DNA of 64,000 bases from Brevipalpus yothersi (lineage: Eukaryota > Arthropoda > Arachnida > Trombidiformes > Tenuipalpidae). Both the position numbers and the translations under genes were made by a program. Below, in pieces: positions 23,201-36,039 of this stretch (its first letter is position 1; the number at the start of each line of letters is the position of its first letter). The notes under the pieces were generated by a model. That model did not search any database. It saw only the letters and a program-made list of their open reading frames with translations, and was not told the origin of the DNA. Location: contig QZCP01000834.1 of NCBI GenBank assembly GCA_003956705.1, forward strand, positions 120,864 to 184,863, given 5' to 3'.

Positions 23201-23315
23201 TGGAGAGGACTTTGGACTGGAATTAATGTTAGCATTTTTTTAGGTTCAAAGGGAGGAATTTATTAAGAGAGAATGGCAATGTTTTACATAATGGAAATCA
23301 TGATCTTAATTGAAA
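20269..23315. other. Unannotated island DNA
   Basis: No supported gene. A 103-codon minus-strand frame (20871-21182) has only a C-x2-C pair and no known motif. A short GA run lies at about 21660-21684, and T-rich tracts near 21740-21835. Confidence 0.35.
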
Positions 23316-23794
23316 TTAATGCTGAATTGATTCAATTGTTATGACAATTTGAAAAAACAGATCGCACCATGACTTCCAGATTCCCACGATCGACACTTGC
23401 GAGTTTTTCAATTGATGACCACAAAAATTTTTTTCTTTATCATGGCGTGTTTTGTATGCAGCAAACTTCTGTTGCGATAGAAGCAGTTGTTCACGCACCC
23501 ATTCGATCAATTCCGTTGAATAATCGATTGCTACACCACATTCTTGGAGGAGAGTTGCTGTCTCTCTCATGGATTGCTCCTGAGAGCAAATTTGATCGGT
23601 TAATGCATCAACTTCTCTCTGTTCATCATTGAGAGCAGGAATGATGCGTTACACTTCATGACCGATTTTTCATTGATTTTGGTATCACATGCGAGAAGCT
23701 TTTTGACCCGATCAACGTGAATTCTGAGAGGGGCACTTGGATATGAGGCGGGCATTATCACGAATGATTCAATACAATTGAAGGCAGATAGCAA
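23316..23794 (-). pseudogene. Decayed coiled-coil-like exon, possibly TSG101-like
   Basis: Two overlapping minus-strand frames (23794-23600 and 23648-23316) read as one helical, charged protein if a frameshift near 23645 is assumed. The downstream part is IPALNDEQREVDALTDQI, then QSMRETATLLQECG, then LIEWVREQLLLSQQKFAAY. The last segment faintly recalls the C-terminal 'steadiness box' of TSG101, where an E-N-A-I-x-D helix is followed by V-R-x-L-S-R-x-Q-F. The likeness is weak and could be chance. It is probably a broken exon. Confidence 0.25.
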
Positions 23795-23930
23795 GAAAAA
23801 TTGAGAACAATTGACTCTTAAACGCTATGAAAGGGATCACTGGAAATTCATTGAACCCCTAGTGTCAATAAATGATAAGCATTTGATGACCAATGATAAG
23901 GCGGCCAATTTGAAGTGCAATACTGAGTTG

Positions 23931-23956
23931 GGTTAGTTTAGGTTAGGTTAGGTTAG
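23931..23956 (+). repeat. Short interstitial TTAGG tract
   Basis: Five GGTTA(G) units, one with an insertion, matching the arthropod telomere repeat. It lies 126 bases before the polymerase fragment. It is too short to imply a telomere. Confidence 0.7.
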
Positions 23957-24081
23957 AGATTGGTTCTGATGATTATCACTGATCATGATACTCAAATTAA
24001 GATAACCTCCAAAATAATGGTGAATGATAACATCCTGCTCGTCCAATGGAAGAGTAGAAATGAATTCTTAGAGTATGGCTA

Positions 24082-24462
24082 AACACATCTTTGGCAGTCG
24101 CATCATCTGTAACTTCTTACGCTCGACTAGAACTTGTCAACAAAATGATGGAGATAGAGAGCATTCATCCTGGATCATTGATCTATTTTGATAGTGATTC
24201 TCTTGTCTACTCTCGCAAATCATGCCATGGAAAAATCGAAAGTGGTGATCATCTAGGTCAGTTGAAAGATGAAATACTCGCTGACTATGGTCCTGGAGCT
24301 TTCATCGAAGAGTTCGTAACTTGTGGTCCAAAAGATTATGCCTTTAGGGTTCTACTCCCCGACTGCAGCCACAAAACAACCATGAAAACCAAAGGGATAA
24401 CCCTCAATAAAGCAACTTTGCAGATCATAGATTATGAATTCATGTTTGATGCTTCAAAGTAG
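24082..24462 (+). pseudogene. Polinton/Maverick-type DNA polymerase B, C-terminal fragment
   Basis: About 125 codons matching the C-terminal part of protein-primed family-B DNA polymerases (DNA_pol_B_2), as found in Polinton/Maverick elements. It shows VTSYARLEL (thumb-proximal helix), IYFDSDSLVY (the D-x-D-S catalytic motif C with surrounding strands), GDHLGQLKDEI, then FVTCGPKDYAF and KGITLN. The order and spacing fit. No upstream polymerase domains (exonuclease, motifs A/B), capsid, integrase or ATPase are visible nearby, and there is no usable ATG. The fragment is therefore a relic of an insertion rather than a functional gene, although the frame itself is unbroken to its TAG. Confidence 0.75.
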
Positions 24463-26088
24463 TATGTTGCCAAAAATAATGAAGAAAGATCTGCCAAGGC
24501 TCCACAATTTAATATAATCTCTGATAGTCATCATAATCTGATGACAAAATATTTTCTTAAGGCTTATCGGGTTGTATGTCAAAGAAGGATTGTTGCTTAC
24601 AATGTGACTTTCCCTTTTGGTTTCCCCGGAGACCGCAATAAATACTATTGCAATCAATAAAATTCTCCAATTACATTGCATCATGAGTATTGATTCATCT
24701 ACATTTATCCTTAATTATAGACATTCGTAGAATTCAATCTATTCTCATTTTTTACAACGGGTACAAACAGCACCGCTCACTACTATTCATGGAGTTTGTA
24801 GTTTGGATGAGAACATTTGTAGCATCAATCGGAAACAATACGAATACCTCTTGAATCTTAGAATGACGAAACCTAGAGATGCGTCCTCTGTTTCCTCAGT
24901 GTACGATAGAAAAATTCTTGGGTAGAGCAATTCTCGATGGAGAGCTCATTGCCACGAACATTACACAAAAAATGAATAATGAATTCCATCTGATCATATC
25001 AGGAAACATCATAGCAGATCGTAGTGTCGATGCCATAAATTGAAATGACTTATTTTCAATATTCGAAACTTCGAACTCACTGGGCATCAGTATCCTTCCA
25101 ATCACGTTATTCATCCCCTGGGAAACACAGGATAATTATGAAGCTTACTTAAATATTGACTAGATTTGAGATCCATTTCCTTCATCTCATAAGTTGCACT
25201 TGAGTTATTCTCATCAATCACTACCTGTAGTGAGTATTTGATACCCGTATATTTTATTTTGAAGAGTTCAAATATGATGTCTCATGTTGAGCTCACTTGA
25301 TTCTTGTAAATGTGCTACAACATCGTTGGCAGGACTTGTCAACTGGCGAATTCTTATGCTGAAGAGGCACTCTTCGTTTCGAATAGAGTGTTTCACTCTC
25401 GTGGGATGTCTCTTCTCAATGCTTCGAGTTGAAACCACGGTTGTGCAAATATCTATTCAAGCACAGATTGATAATTTAAGGAACAATTACCATGACTGAA
25501 TTGCACTTAATTGTAACTCCATGATTTATCCAAACTGATGCGATTGCCATTAGTACAACTCAGAATAGTATGTATAATTGATTACTACTAAAAGCAAGTA
25601 GATTGAAAAGTCCAATTTCAAGAAATTAGTCTTTGACGAAGGACTCTTCCTCATCCAATTAAATATCATGAACTGCCCATATGGCCTTTTTGAATAAATA
25701 GGACCATATTCACTTTAAAGTAAAACAAAGTTTATCTCCAGTCACAAGATGGCAAGATTTGTCTAACTGTATACAAATTGGCTTCGATAAGCTAGGATAC
25801 TGATTGTGAGTAGAAGATTTGCCAGATAAAACTGCTACACCAGTTTTATTCTATTCTGTTATTGAAAAGCAAAAATTGTATGTGATATGCTAAAATTTAA
25901 TGTGTGATTCTTGAGTCTGAAACTGAAAACATATTTTTGTTTTTGTTGGAAACACTTGCATGGGATAGAATTGGTCTTCTAAACTGAATAACTGGTCGGA
26001 GTTTGTTCTGATCTTGTGTCCTCATTTTAATAAACTTGCTTTCATCTGTAGCTAGTTTGTTCTTCAAACCATATTTTCTCAATCCGAT
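24463..26088. other. Return to array: 3' flank remnant and B-type upstream region
   Basis: At about 25005-25300 the 3' flank typical of HQSRS-type copies reappears, including AGCAGATCGTAG, the end of such genes. From about 25490 the B-type upstream region begins; compare 25510-26088 with 2650-3292. The coding body of whatever copy stood here is gone, so the island replaced it. TATA-like TGAATAAATAG lies near 25693. Confidence 0.55.
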
Positions 26089-27306
26089 ATGGATTGCATG
26101 GTAAGTGATTTTTACCTCTTTGTCTGATTTGACTGTAAATCTTCCCCATTATCTGAACTTACATATCATGAACAGGTCAATTCTCAAACGAGAACGAAAT
26201 TGAGCGAAGCTGTTAGAGATGTTGTGGGAGACCGTAAAAAGCGTCAAAAGTTTGTGGAGGTTATAGGGCAGATTTTATATGATAACATCTCAAAATTGAA
26301 CCATTATGAAGATGAATTAGAGGAAAAGTATGAAGAAAAACTCAAAAAATCAGATAGTGGGCTCTCTGACCAGTTATCATCCATGGGCTCGATAGCAACA
26401 TGCAAGAGAACAGGAGTTTCCCCAGAATGCAGCTCAGCTGCAAAAAATCACGTAGAGGAATATCAATTGTATTCTGTCAAAGAAGAGAGAACTCCAATGG
26501 AATTAGAACTCGGTGGGAAAATCGTGAGAAAATATCCAGAAGTAATCCTGATGGATCACCAAAAGGTTCACGAACTTGAGATTTCTGAAGAAAACATCCA
26601 AATTGATTCGAGAACAGGTATTGAATATCAAATATATCACAGAGGACGAACGATTGACCGAGCAAGAAGGGAACTACTCATCGAGGAGAAAATTTCAGCA
26701 AACGAATTGGGACAGCTTATCTGTGGAATTCATACCGAATGTTGCTATACTGGAAGAAGGAAGAGGGATTGCAATTTCGAAAACAATTTGAAAGCACACA
26801 TTGCAGCATCTTTAATTACTTATCTCTGCAGAGTTTGCTTCCAGACTTTTGGACACCGAAGAAACCTTATCACCCATTTCAGTAAGCATCTTGCACATAA
26901 ATCCTCAAAAATTCCAGGAAAATTCATGCAAAACAACTCGATTGCCATGATGGACTATCAGAGAGAATATGAGCTCAATCTATCAAATGAAAATGTTTTC
27001 ATTCATTCCAGTGGGTATGAGTACCAAATCTATTACAAGGGCGAAGCTATAAGTGAAGAAAAGCAAGCGAAAATCAGGCAAAGATTGGGCAAGAGAACCG
27101 AGTCAGGATGGATTCTCTGTGATGTCCACGACAATTGTAGCTGGCATAAGCCTAGAGCGGTTGGAAGGCATTGTTTCAATAACAATTCGATGAACCATCT
27201 TACATCATTTTATTTCACCTTCTTGTGTCGATATTGTCTCAGGACGTTTAATGGACCTGGAAACCTTCCCAAACATTTTCGAATGCATCAAAGCAAATCA
27301 TCGTGA
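26089..27306 (+). CDS. Array copy 4 (type B): intact two-module zinc-finger protein, 380 aa
   Basis: Exon 1 is 26089-26100 (MDCM), the intron is 26101-26175 (GTAAGT...ACAG), and exon 2 is 26176-27306. Both modules are complete: C-x2-H-x2-C (CGIHTEC; CDVHDNC) and C-x2-C-x12-H-x3-H (CRVCFQTFG...H-x3-H; CRYCLRTFN...H-x3-H). The N-terminus and linker closely match copy 2, including a CKRTGVSP segment. The C-terminus (MHQSKSS) and 3' flank instead match the HQSRS group, so this gene is a B front joined to the other type of back. Likely expressed from its own upstream region. Function unknown beyond inferred nucleic-acid binding. Confidence 0.85.
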
Positions 27307-27712
27307 TGCAATACCGACCAATTTTCGACCTTCAAATCCTCAAATTTTTCTGGCATCATTGTTCTTCCGATCTCATCTAAAACACAACACATTAATCATA
27401 AAGCTTACATGAGTATCGACCAGGTGGGATTCCCAATTTTTTCCTCTCATGAGTTCCTCTAAAACTACCTCCACCCATTCTCTATCTGTTTAGCAGATTT
27501 TAGTTTAATACTCGTATCTTGTGTTTTGAAGCGTATAAATATATAATGTCTGATGTGTCGAGCCATACAAATTCGAAATGGTCTGAAGGGCTCGTTAACT
27601 GGCGATACCTTGATCTTAAAGAAGCATTTTTTGTCATGTCAGAGAAGAGTGTGAATTGCTCACATGAGATCCAGAGGCAAAGTGTATATTTTTAGTTTAT
27701 CTCTGAGAAATT

Positions 27713-27750
<38 letters not shown>

Positions 27751-29106
27751 GAAACTTTTTAGGGCCATGCAAGGCCTTGTCAACATTCATCGAAATTCCC
27801 AAGCTTTGGCTTCAGTTTAATTTCAACTTGCTAAGAGCATTATTCACTTTTGTAGAGTTTCTCCTTGATGAGCCAAATTAAAACATGATTGTTCAAGAAT
27901 AATAAGGGCTGCAAGTTTCTTGGCACCATAAATTCCAATGAAAAATTGGTAATTTTCAGCCGTGAGATAAGACAGTATGATAATATGTATTCTGCCAAAA
28001 TATCACATCAAAAAGTCTAATCAGCTCAAAATTTCCATCTATTATAACCAAAAACCTCTAAGAACTAAATGGCTATCAAAAGCTTAATCTGATTTCACGG
28101 TATGGTATTTCGGTCGAAAATCATTGCACTGTCCGATTGCGTGGCTGGAAGTTAGCACTCTTGAAACGAAAATTATCATACCAAAAAACTTCTAGCCCAC
28201 CATATATCTACTCCAACACAATCCGATATCAGATAAACATGTATTACAGAAGAAAAACAAATGACTAACAAGAGATAATTGAAGCGAAATCCCTGAAGAA
28301 TGGGTTGCTCAGCTTTTTAATCGATCTCTCCTTGCATTCAAACCGAATTAAACATTCAAAAATATCCATTGCTAAGATACGATAATCATGGCATTCTCTA
28401 CCAAAAAATCCAATCTTGGCAGCTCTTCATTCTAGCAAAAATTGTTATTGTCATAACTTATAAAAGAAAATAACCAATAACAGCTAAGCAGGACAGAGAA
28501 AAATTGTTCGATCTTCTGTTTAATAGTATTGTATCGTATTTTAGAGGGAACAGTTCAAATTTGAGATGTTAAACATTGACCAAGTCAAAGATTGGTGGAT
28601 TAGTCAATTTCCAATGCCATTTTTGAGGCCATGTGCAAGAAAAATTTGATGCCGAGGTTAGCTCATGCGCTTGATCATCGCCAAGGACTATTTAAGATGC
28701 AAACTTGACTCTAACGTCCTTGTTTATGGATTTTAACGATCTAAAATTTTGAGAAGTTGTTGAACTCGTTGAGACTGCTCACAGCGAGTCCAATTAGACT
28801 ATGTCTTAATTACATCATATCCTGCCAAATGACCGATAAAATATCATTGTGTTCAGTTTTCAATAGATAAAGAGAGATCATCTCCCAAGCAGGCATTTGT
28901 AAGATAGGCGAGAGAGAACCACTCATCATGTGCTGAAGTTTATCGACTAGAATTTCGGGACATTTACTGTTTCTCACCATTTTGATTGAAATTCTCTACT
29001 AACGCGCTCATTCAGGAATCATCTATGTTCTGAACGCTAAATCTTCCCATTGTTTTGCCTCAATTTCCAGCTGACTTGTTCTTTAATTCACGTTTCTCAT
29101 TCCATT
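27307..29106. other. Spacer between copies 4 and 5
   Basis: No gene seen. It contains the HQSRS-type 3' flank, an AG dinucleotide run at 27717-27748, and from about 28250 the family's upstream A-type block. The block at about 27880-28210 also occurs at 30740-31025 and 38540-38870. Confidence 0.6.
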
Positions 29107-30328
29107 ATGCCCTTCATGGTGAGTAATTATTAACATCAATCAGTGAACATTAGTTTTCTTTTCCGAAATAAATATGTAATCTGATCTATAACCCTTCAAG
29201 CAGCTCAATTCCAAGAAGAAGACCCAGCTGAGGGAAGCTATCCAGGACTTTCTAGTGGATCGCCAAAAAAGTGACAAGTTCCAAAAGGTTTTAGAAGAAA
29301 TCATCAGAGAGAACATTTCCAATTTGAATAGTAAAAGAGAAGAAGAACAGGAGAGAAGAAATGAATCAAAATGCAACAAACTGATCAGTCGTAAGGAGCT
29401 TACAGTTAAATCATCAGGAAAATTGACTGGGAGGAAGGAAGAAGCAGAAATCGATCTCAATTTTTGCTCAACTCCAACAAACCAAATTTTCCCAGTGAGC
29501 AGATCTCTAAGAGCATCAATTGGATCGAATCTACTGAAACAAGAGATAGAAGATGCTGGAAAATATTCTGAATTAGCTTTCATGGACTGCCAAAAGGTTT
29601 ACAAACTTCAAATCACTGGAGAAAACATCCACACTCATCCAAGGACAGGGTTCGAGTATCAGACATACTATAAAGGACGACCAATTGACAAGAAAGAGAT
29701 GGAACAACTCATCCAAAAAAAACTTTTGAAGAAGCAATCAGGGCAACTCATTTGTGGGATTCATACCAAATGTCCTTTCACTAAGCCGAGGAAGAGAGGT
29801 GAAGGCTCCAAAGCCAAATTGAGAAGACACATTGCAACTTATATCATAACTTTTCTCTGTAGAGTTTGCTTCCGTACTTCTGTGAGCCGGGATGACCTAT
29901 CCACTCATTTCAACAAACATCTTGCCCAGAAATCATCAAAATTTCCGAGAAAATTCATGCAAAACAACTCAATTGTCATGATGGACTATCAGAGAAAATA
30001 TGAGCTCAATCTATCCGAAGAGAATGTTTTCATTCATCCTTCCGGGTATGAGTATCAAGTCTTCTACAAAGGGCAGGCCATCAGTGAACAAAAGCAAGCA
30101 GAAGTCAGACAAAGAGTAGGCAAAAGAACCGAATCAGGATTGATTCTCTGTGATATCCATGACAATTGTAACTATCGTAAACCTAGAATGGTTTCGTGGT
30201 TCAATCAAGAGTCGTTGAGGCATCTCATATCATATTATTTTACATTCTTGTGTCGATATTGTTTCATGCCCTTCGGCAGAGATGACATCCTTTTTAAACA
30301 CATCTTGAGACATCGAAGTAGATCGTAG
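29107..30328 (+). CDS. Array copy 5 (type A): intact two-module zinc-finger protein, 378 aa
   Basis: Exon 1 is 29107-29118 (MPFM), the intron is 29119-29203 (GTGAGT...GCAG), and exon 2 is 29204-30328. An upstream in-frame alternative acceptor at 29200 would add one Gln. The product has the A-type N-terminus (LNSKKKTQLREAI...), a long basic/acidic linker, module 1 with CGIHTKC and finger CRVCFRTSV...H-x3-H, and module 2 with CDIHDNC and finger CRYCFMPFG...H-x3-H. The finger in module 1 has Ser where siblings have the hydrophobic Phe (TSV for TFG), which could weaken folding. It ends RHRSRS. No known family is recognised. Confidence 0.85.
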
Positions 30329-31688
30329 TGTTGCCACCATACATTGAAATGACTGATTTCCCATCTTTGAATCTTGAAATCCTCTGGACACCAGTATCTT
30401 TCAAATTACATTATTCAACCCGTTCGAAAACACAGTGCGAATAAAGCATAATTATTGGATTTTTCAGATTTTTTTCATTTCATGTGTTTCTCTTGAGCTA
30501 ATTGCATCAATCGCTTTACCTGCATTAGGCATTTTTATACTCGTATCTCATGTTCTGAAGAGTGTTAATATAATGTCTGTTATGCTGAGCCTCAGAAATC
30601 TGAGATGGTTAAGAGGGCTCGTCAACCAGAGATACATGTATCTTGGTCTAGAAGATGCATTTTTCCCCTCAGATACAATGTATGATGATTTACTCTTATA
30701 AATTTTTCTCTGATGTACCCAGATAAAACATTAATTGTCCAAATATAAGGACAGGCTGGAAGTTTCGTGGCTTCCAAGGAAAAGTTGATAATTTTCAGTC
30801 ATGAGATAGCCCCCGAAGTATCACACCAAAAAGTCTGATAAACCTGAGAATTTTTATCTATCACTACCAAAAATCTGATGGAACTGAAAGGCTATGAAAG
30901 GTTCAATCTGATTTTCATGGTATGGTATCTCGGTAGAAAATTATTACACTGTCTTATCGCATGACTAGAAATTAGCACTTTCTCATCGAAAATTATCATA
31001 CCAAGAAACTTTTAGCCCATCCTGTATTCACTACACCGCAAAATAATACTATTATCAAGATTCAATCACAATCGAATGTAACTCCATAATTTATCAAGCT
31101 CTGCTCGATCGCCTTTGGTGTGGCTTGAAATGATGTGGATTATCAATTGCTACCAGGAACAGATCGATTGAAAAGTTTGTTCTTAACCAGTGAATAGAAC
31201 TAATAACCGGTTTTATTAGTCTATTGCCCATTCCATGGTCAAATCTATGGAGATCATCTTCAATGAAAACGTTTGTCCTAAACCATTAGATACCACGAAA
31301 TGCCCATATAAAGCCATATTCTAGAAGGTATGTTTATCTTTCCTTATCTTCATTCGAGTGATGAGAAGGTTCTCTCAGCTGTTGATAGATGCTATTTGTT
31401 TAGCTGAAAAACTGATTGTGAGCAATCAATTCCTCTGACAAAAATATTACTCTACTGTTAATTTATCCTAGCATTAGTATTGATAGCATAAGCAATAATG
31501 TAATGTGCAATTTTCCAGCCTGAAGCTAATAGTGCAATTTCTATCATTCTTGTTGGGAACGTTTCCAAGAGTCAGTCTTCTCAATAATTGGCTTGTCAAA
31601 TTTTGTTCTAATCAGCTAGCCTCAATTTTCATTAACGTGCCTCTGTCTGTGGGTAACTTGTTCCTCTCACAGATTTCCTTGATTCAGC
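30329..31688. other. Spacer between copies 5 and 6
   Basis: No gene seen. HQSRS-type 3' flank, then a block shared with 38700-39520 (for example GCTACCAGGAACAGATCGATTG at about 31150 and 38980), then the B-type upstream region. Confidence 0.6.
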
Positions 31689-32892
31689 ATGAATAATGTG
31701 GTAAGTAATCTCTGACCCATTTTTCTATTTCAGTGAATATACTATCTAATCTTCCATTTCACGAATAGGTCAATCCTCAAACGAGAACAAAACTAAGAGA
31801 AGCTATCAGAGATGTTCTGAGAGATGGTGAAAAACGTCAAAAATTCGAGGAGGTTATTGAACAAATTATTCAAGCAAGTATATCGAATTTAAAGGATCAT
31901 GAACAAGAATTCGAAACAAAGCATGAAGCTGGACTAAAAAAACGGATAATGAGTTCTCTGATCAGTCACCACCCACGAAGTCAACATCGAGATGCAGGAG
32001 AGCAAAAGTTCATCTTGATTCCAGTTCAGTTCCAAAGAATGTCATGGGAAAATATTCATCGCACTCAAAGAAAGAAGAAAGAACTTCAATGGAATTAGAT
32101 CCTAGAGAGAAAGTCAAAAGAGAGTCACCAAAAGTAACTCTGATAGATCATCAAAAGGTTTATAAACTTGAGATTTCCGAAGAAAACATCCAAATTGATT
32201 CAAGAACAGGTATTGAGTATCAAATATATCACAGAGGACAAACAATTGACAGAGCAAGGATGAAGCAACTTATTGAAGGAGAAATTTCAAGAAACGAATT
32301 GGGACAGCTTATCTGTGGAATTCATAACAAATGCTCCTTCACTGGAAGGAGGAGAGACCAATACTTTAGGGCCAGTTTGAAAGAGCACATTACAGCTTGC
32401 TTAATGACTCATATCTGTAGAATTTGTTTCCAAACCTTTGGAGGCCATACTACTCTGTCTACTCACTTCAGCCATCACATTAACTTGAGGTCTCCTGGAA
32501 TACCAAAAAAATTTATGCGAAATAACTCGATTGTAATGATGGATTATCAGAAAGAGTATGAGCTCAATCTATCAAATGAGAATGTTTTCATCCTCTCTAG
32601 TGGGTAAGAATACCAAATCTATTACAAAGGCCAAGCAATTAGTGAAGAAAAGCAAGCAGAAATCAGACAAAGAGTAGGCAAGAGGACCGAATCAGGATGG
32701 ATTCTCTGTGATATCCATGACGATTGTAGCTGGCATAAACCTAGAATGATTGGAAGGTATGAATTCAATCGAAACTCGATGAGTCATCTCACATCCTTTC
32801 AATTCACCTTCTTGTGTCGATATTGTTTAGAAACTTTCAGTAAATTCGAGCTACTTGCTGAACATTGCCGCAAGCACTCAAACATATTGTAA
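31689..32892 (+). pseudogene. Array copy 6 (type B): frameshift and nonsense
   Basis: Exon 1 is 31689-31700 (MNNV), the intron is 31701-31768, and exon 2 runs from 31769 to the TAA at 32890-32892. A base is missing after the A-run at about 31942, so the front frame stops at about 32098 while the module frame is open from 32044. A second lesion changes the Tyr codon of the module 2 G-Y-E-Y motif to TAA at 32605-32607. Beyond it, module 2 continues in frame with CDIHDDC and a full C2H2 finger to the HSNIL end. Module 1 is intact, including finger CRICFQTFG. Two lesions argue for a true pseudogene. Confidence 0.8.
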
Positions 32893-34128
32893 TCTAAAAA
32901 AATCATCTCATTAATGGTAATGCTTTCCATTCAAGTTTTTCATATTCATCCAATCAATATCTGATCGTGATTTGTGATTTGTGATTTGTGACTTGTTTAT
33001 GGTAAAAATCATCAGGAGGTTATTCTCGTGATCCAAATTTTGTGGTTTCGAATATGTTACTTACCGCAAAAAATAGTAAGCCAGAGATTATTGAAAGATC
33101 TCGGAAAAATGAATTGGTGAAACCCCTCTCAATCTTTCTTCTTCTACACTCAAACTGGATCAAACATTAAGTGAAAATCTATTGCTGAGTAATGAAAATC
33201 ATAGAACTATCTACCAAAAAATTCTTTCTTTGCTGAAATTCATGATATTTTCATAATTCATGGAAAAAACAACCAATAAAGCTAAGCGGTGCAGAGTGAA
33301 ACTTTTTCTTGCCGCCAACTTGGGTTACTCATATCACCATTGCAAAAAATTATTGGACCTCGACTGATCACCAATTATCTGATCTTCACCCACATGAAAC
33401 CAGCATTGATCGCAGTGAACCCGCCAATTACTGATGGAACAAATGAGGAAATCTCAACGTTTATTGCTAATTTATCCATAAGAAATATAAAAAAAATTAT
33501 CAAACAATCAGAATTAATCGATTTATGTGATTTACTTACTTCTTGGAGAAGATTCTTTGATCCTTTTCCTACCTTTCAATTCACAAATATCAAATGGTTC
33601 ACATGAAACTATAAACGGTACGAGGATTTGTAATCTCAACTCAATTTCTGGCTCAAATTTTTAGGAAGGTCATTCTCGGAATGCTCATCTGAGTAGTAGA
33701 TCTGCGGATCTAGTATTGAGTGCTATTAGGAATGGATGGATTGGAATTGAATAAACTAAAATAATGTTCACAACTAGTATAATTAGACTATTCTTATCTC
33801 TAGATTGCATCTAATCTCACCGAATGACTGATAAAACTCGCGATCTCAGTGAGCTCAGTTTCCAAAAAACAAACAGTGGGAGATCATCCTACAAGTAACC
33901 TCTGTAAGCCAAGTGAGAAAAAGTCTCTTATTAGTTGAGAATAGATATCGAACAGCAGTTTTGGAACATAACCATTGAATTTTTAACCGATTTGTTTGAA
34001 GTTCGTTCAATCCTGGACAATCTAACATTCCCATTCAGGCGTGATCGATGTATTGATCACTGAATTTTTCTTTCTTCAGTTGTGCCACCACTATCAGCTG
34101 TTCTTCAATTCATATTTCTCTCTTCATT
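32893..34128. other. Spacer between copies 6 and 7
   Basis: No gene seen. HPNIL-type 3' flank followed by the A-type upstream region. A 105-codon frame at 33289-33606 has no motif and is not conserved in the equivalent spacers, so I leave it out. Confidence 0.55.
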
Positions 34129-35336
34129 ATGACATTCATGGTGAGTAATAATTAACATTAATCAACAATTGTTTTTTCTATTTCGAATGAGCATCTGATC
34201 TCTCATATTTCGAACAGCTCAATTCCAAGAGGAAGGCCCAACTGAGGGAAGCTATCCAGGACATCCTAGTGGACAAGCAAAAAAGTCACAAGTTCCAGAA
34301 GGTTTTAGAAGAAATTATCAGAGAAAACATTTCGAATTTGAACAGTAATTGGAAAGATTCTGAGAGAGAATCAAAATCTAACAAACTGATTTGTGATGGG
34401 AAGTTCACAGGTCAATCGTCATCTGGAAACTCGACTGAGAGGAGCAAAGAAGCAGAAATTGATCTGAATTCTCGTTCAATTTCAACGAATCAAACTTTAC
34501 CAGCAAGAAGATCTCGCAGGGTATCAATTGGATCAAATCTATTGAACCAAGAAAATGAAAATGCTGGAAAATATCCTCAATTAAATATCATGGACCACCA
34601 AAAGGCTTACAAACTCGAAATCACTAACGAAAACATCCACATTGATTCAAGGACAGGCTTCGAGTATCAGATATACTTTGAAGGACAACCAATTGACAAT
34701 GAGGAGATGGAGCAACTCATCGAAGTATATTTTTCCAGAAATCAATCAGGACAACTCATTTGTGGAATTCATACCGAATGTGCCCTCATTGAGCGTAGGA
34801 AGAGGGGTAGCAGCTTTAAAAGCGATTTGAAGAAACACATGGGTGCTTGTATCATAACTTATCTATGCAGAGTTTGCTTCCATACTTATGGAACAAAAAG
34901 CAACTTATCCATCCATTTAAACCAACATCTCGCACCAAAATATTCAAAAATTCCAAGGAAATTCATGCAAAACAATTCGATTGTCATGATGGACTATCAG
35001 AGAAAATATGAGCTCAATCTATCCGATGAGAATGTTTTCATTCATCCTAGTGGGTATGAATATCAGATCTTCTACAAAGGGCAGGCCATCAGTGAAGAAA
35101 AGAAAGCAGAAGTCACGCAAAAATTGGGCAAGAGAACCGAATCAGGATGGATTCTTTGTGATATCCATGACAATTGTAACTATCATAAGCCTAGAATGAT
35201 TTCGTGGTTCAATCAAGAGTCGTTGAGGCATCTCACATCATCTTATTTCACATTCTTGTGTCGATATTGTTTTGAAACATTCAGTAGGATTCAATGTCTT
35301 GCTCAACATTGCCGCAGGCACCCAAACATATTGTAA
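34129..35336 (+). CDS. Array copy 7 (type A): intact two-module zinc-finger protein, 376 aa
   Basis: Exon 1 is 34129-34140 (MTFM), the intron is 34141-34217 (GTGAGT...ACAG), and exon 2 is 34218-35336. The product follows the A-type order: basic helical front (LNSKRKAQLREAI...), a linker rich in Ser and charged residues, and two modules. Module 1 has CGIHTEC and finger CRVCFHTYG...H-x3-H. Module 2 has CDIHDNC and finger CRYCFETFS...H-x3-H. The C-terminus is the HPNIL type. The complete frame and conserved splice sites support a functional gene. The role is unknown. Confidence 0.85.
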
Positions 35337-36039
35337 TGCGAATAAGTCATCTTATTTATGATGAGGTTTTTCATCCAAGATTTTCAGATTCTGTCGTCAA
35401 GTCAATGTCTGATAGTGAGACACCCCAATAGTAGCAATTTTCGGCTTCCTCATTGTGGAAATCATCAAGAGTTAATTCTCGTGATTTTGTGGTATCGAAT
35501 ATGTTGCAGAGGACAAACAAATGGCAAGCTGGAGATGGCGTGACTTATCAAATTCTCAAGCAAGATTCTCAGGTATTGAGTTAAAGCAGGCCTCTCAATT
35601 GGTCACTTCGAAAATCGATAAAAAATCTATCCCTAAGCAGCAAAAACCATGGAATCATCTACCACGAAACTCATTCCTAGCTGAAAATCATAATTAGGAA
35701 AATTGATATTGTCATAACTCATTGAAAGGAACAACCAATCACACCTCTTCCCGACAAAGTAAAAATTTTTTCGATCATTAACCTTCCGTTGAATAGTATT
35801 GTAGACCAAACTATGTATATTTGAGACAGTGACCCTTGACCAAACCAAAGAAAAGCGGATTGATTCTTATGCCCTTTTCGAGGCTATACTTAGGGAAAAT
35901 AGGGTACTAAGATTTGCTCGATCATTGTCATGGATTATCTGGGGTGCAAACTTGACTCTCATGTCTCTACCAGTGGATTTTAACTATCTAAAAATTGAAA
36001 CACTTGTTAGATGTGAGGGGAGTGATTTTTTACTATTTT
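35337..36039. other. Spacer between copies 7 and 8, ending in a deletion junction
   Basis: Typical HPNIL-type 3' flank from copy 7. It is joined directly at about 36040 to the linker region of copy 8. No A-type upstream region, exon 1 or intron is present between them, so roughly 1 kb found in other A units is missing. Confidence 0.55.
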
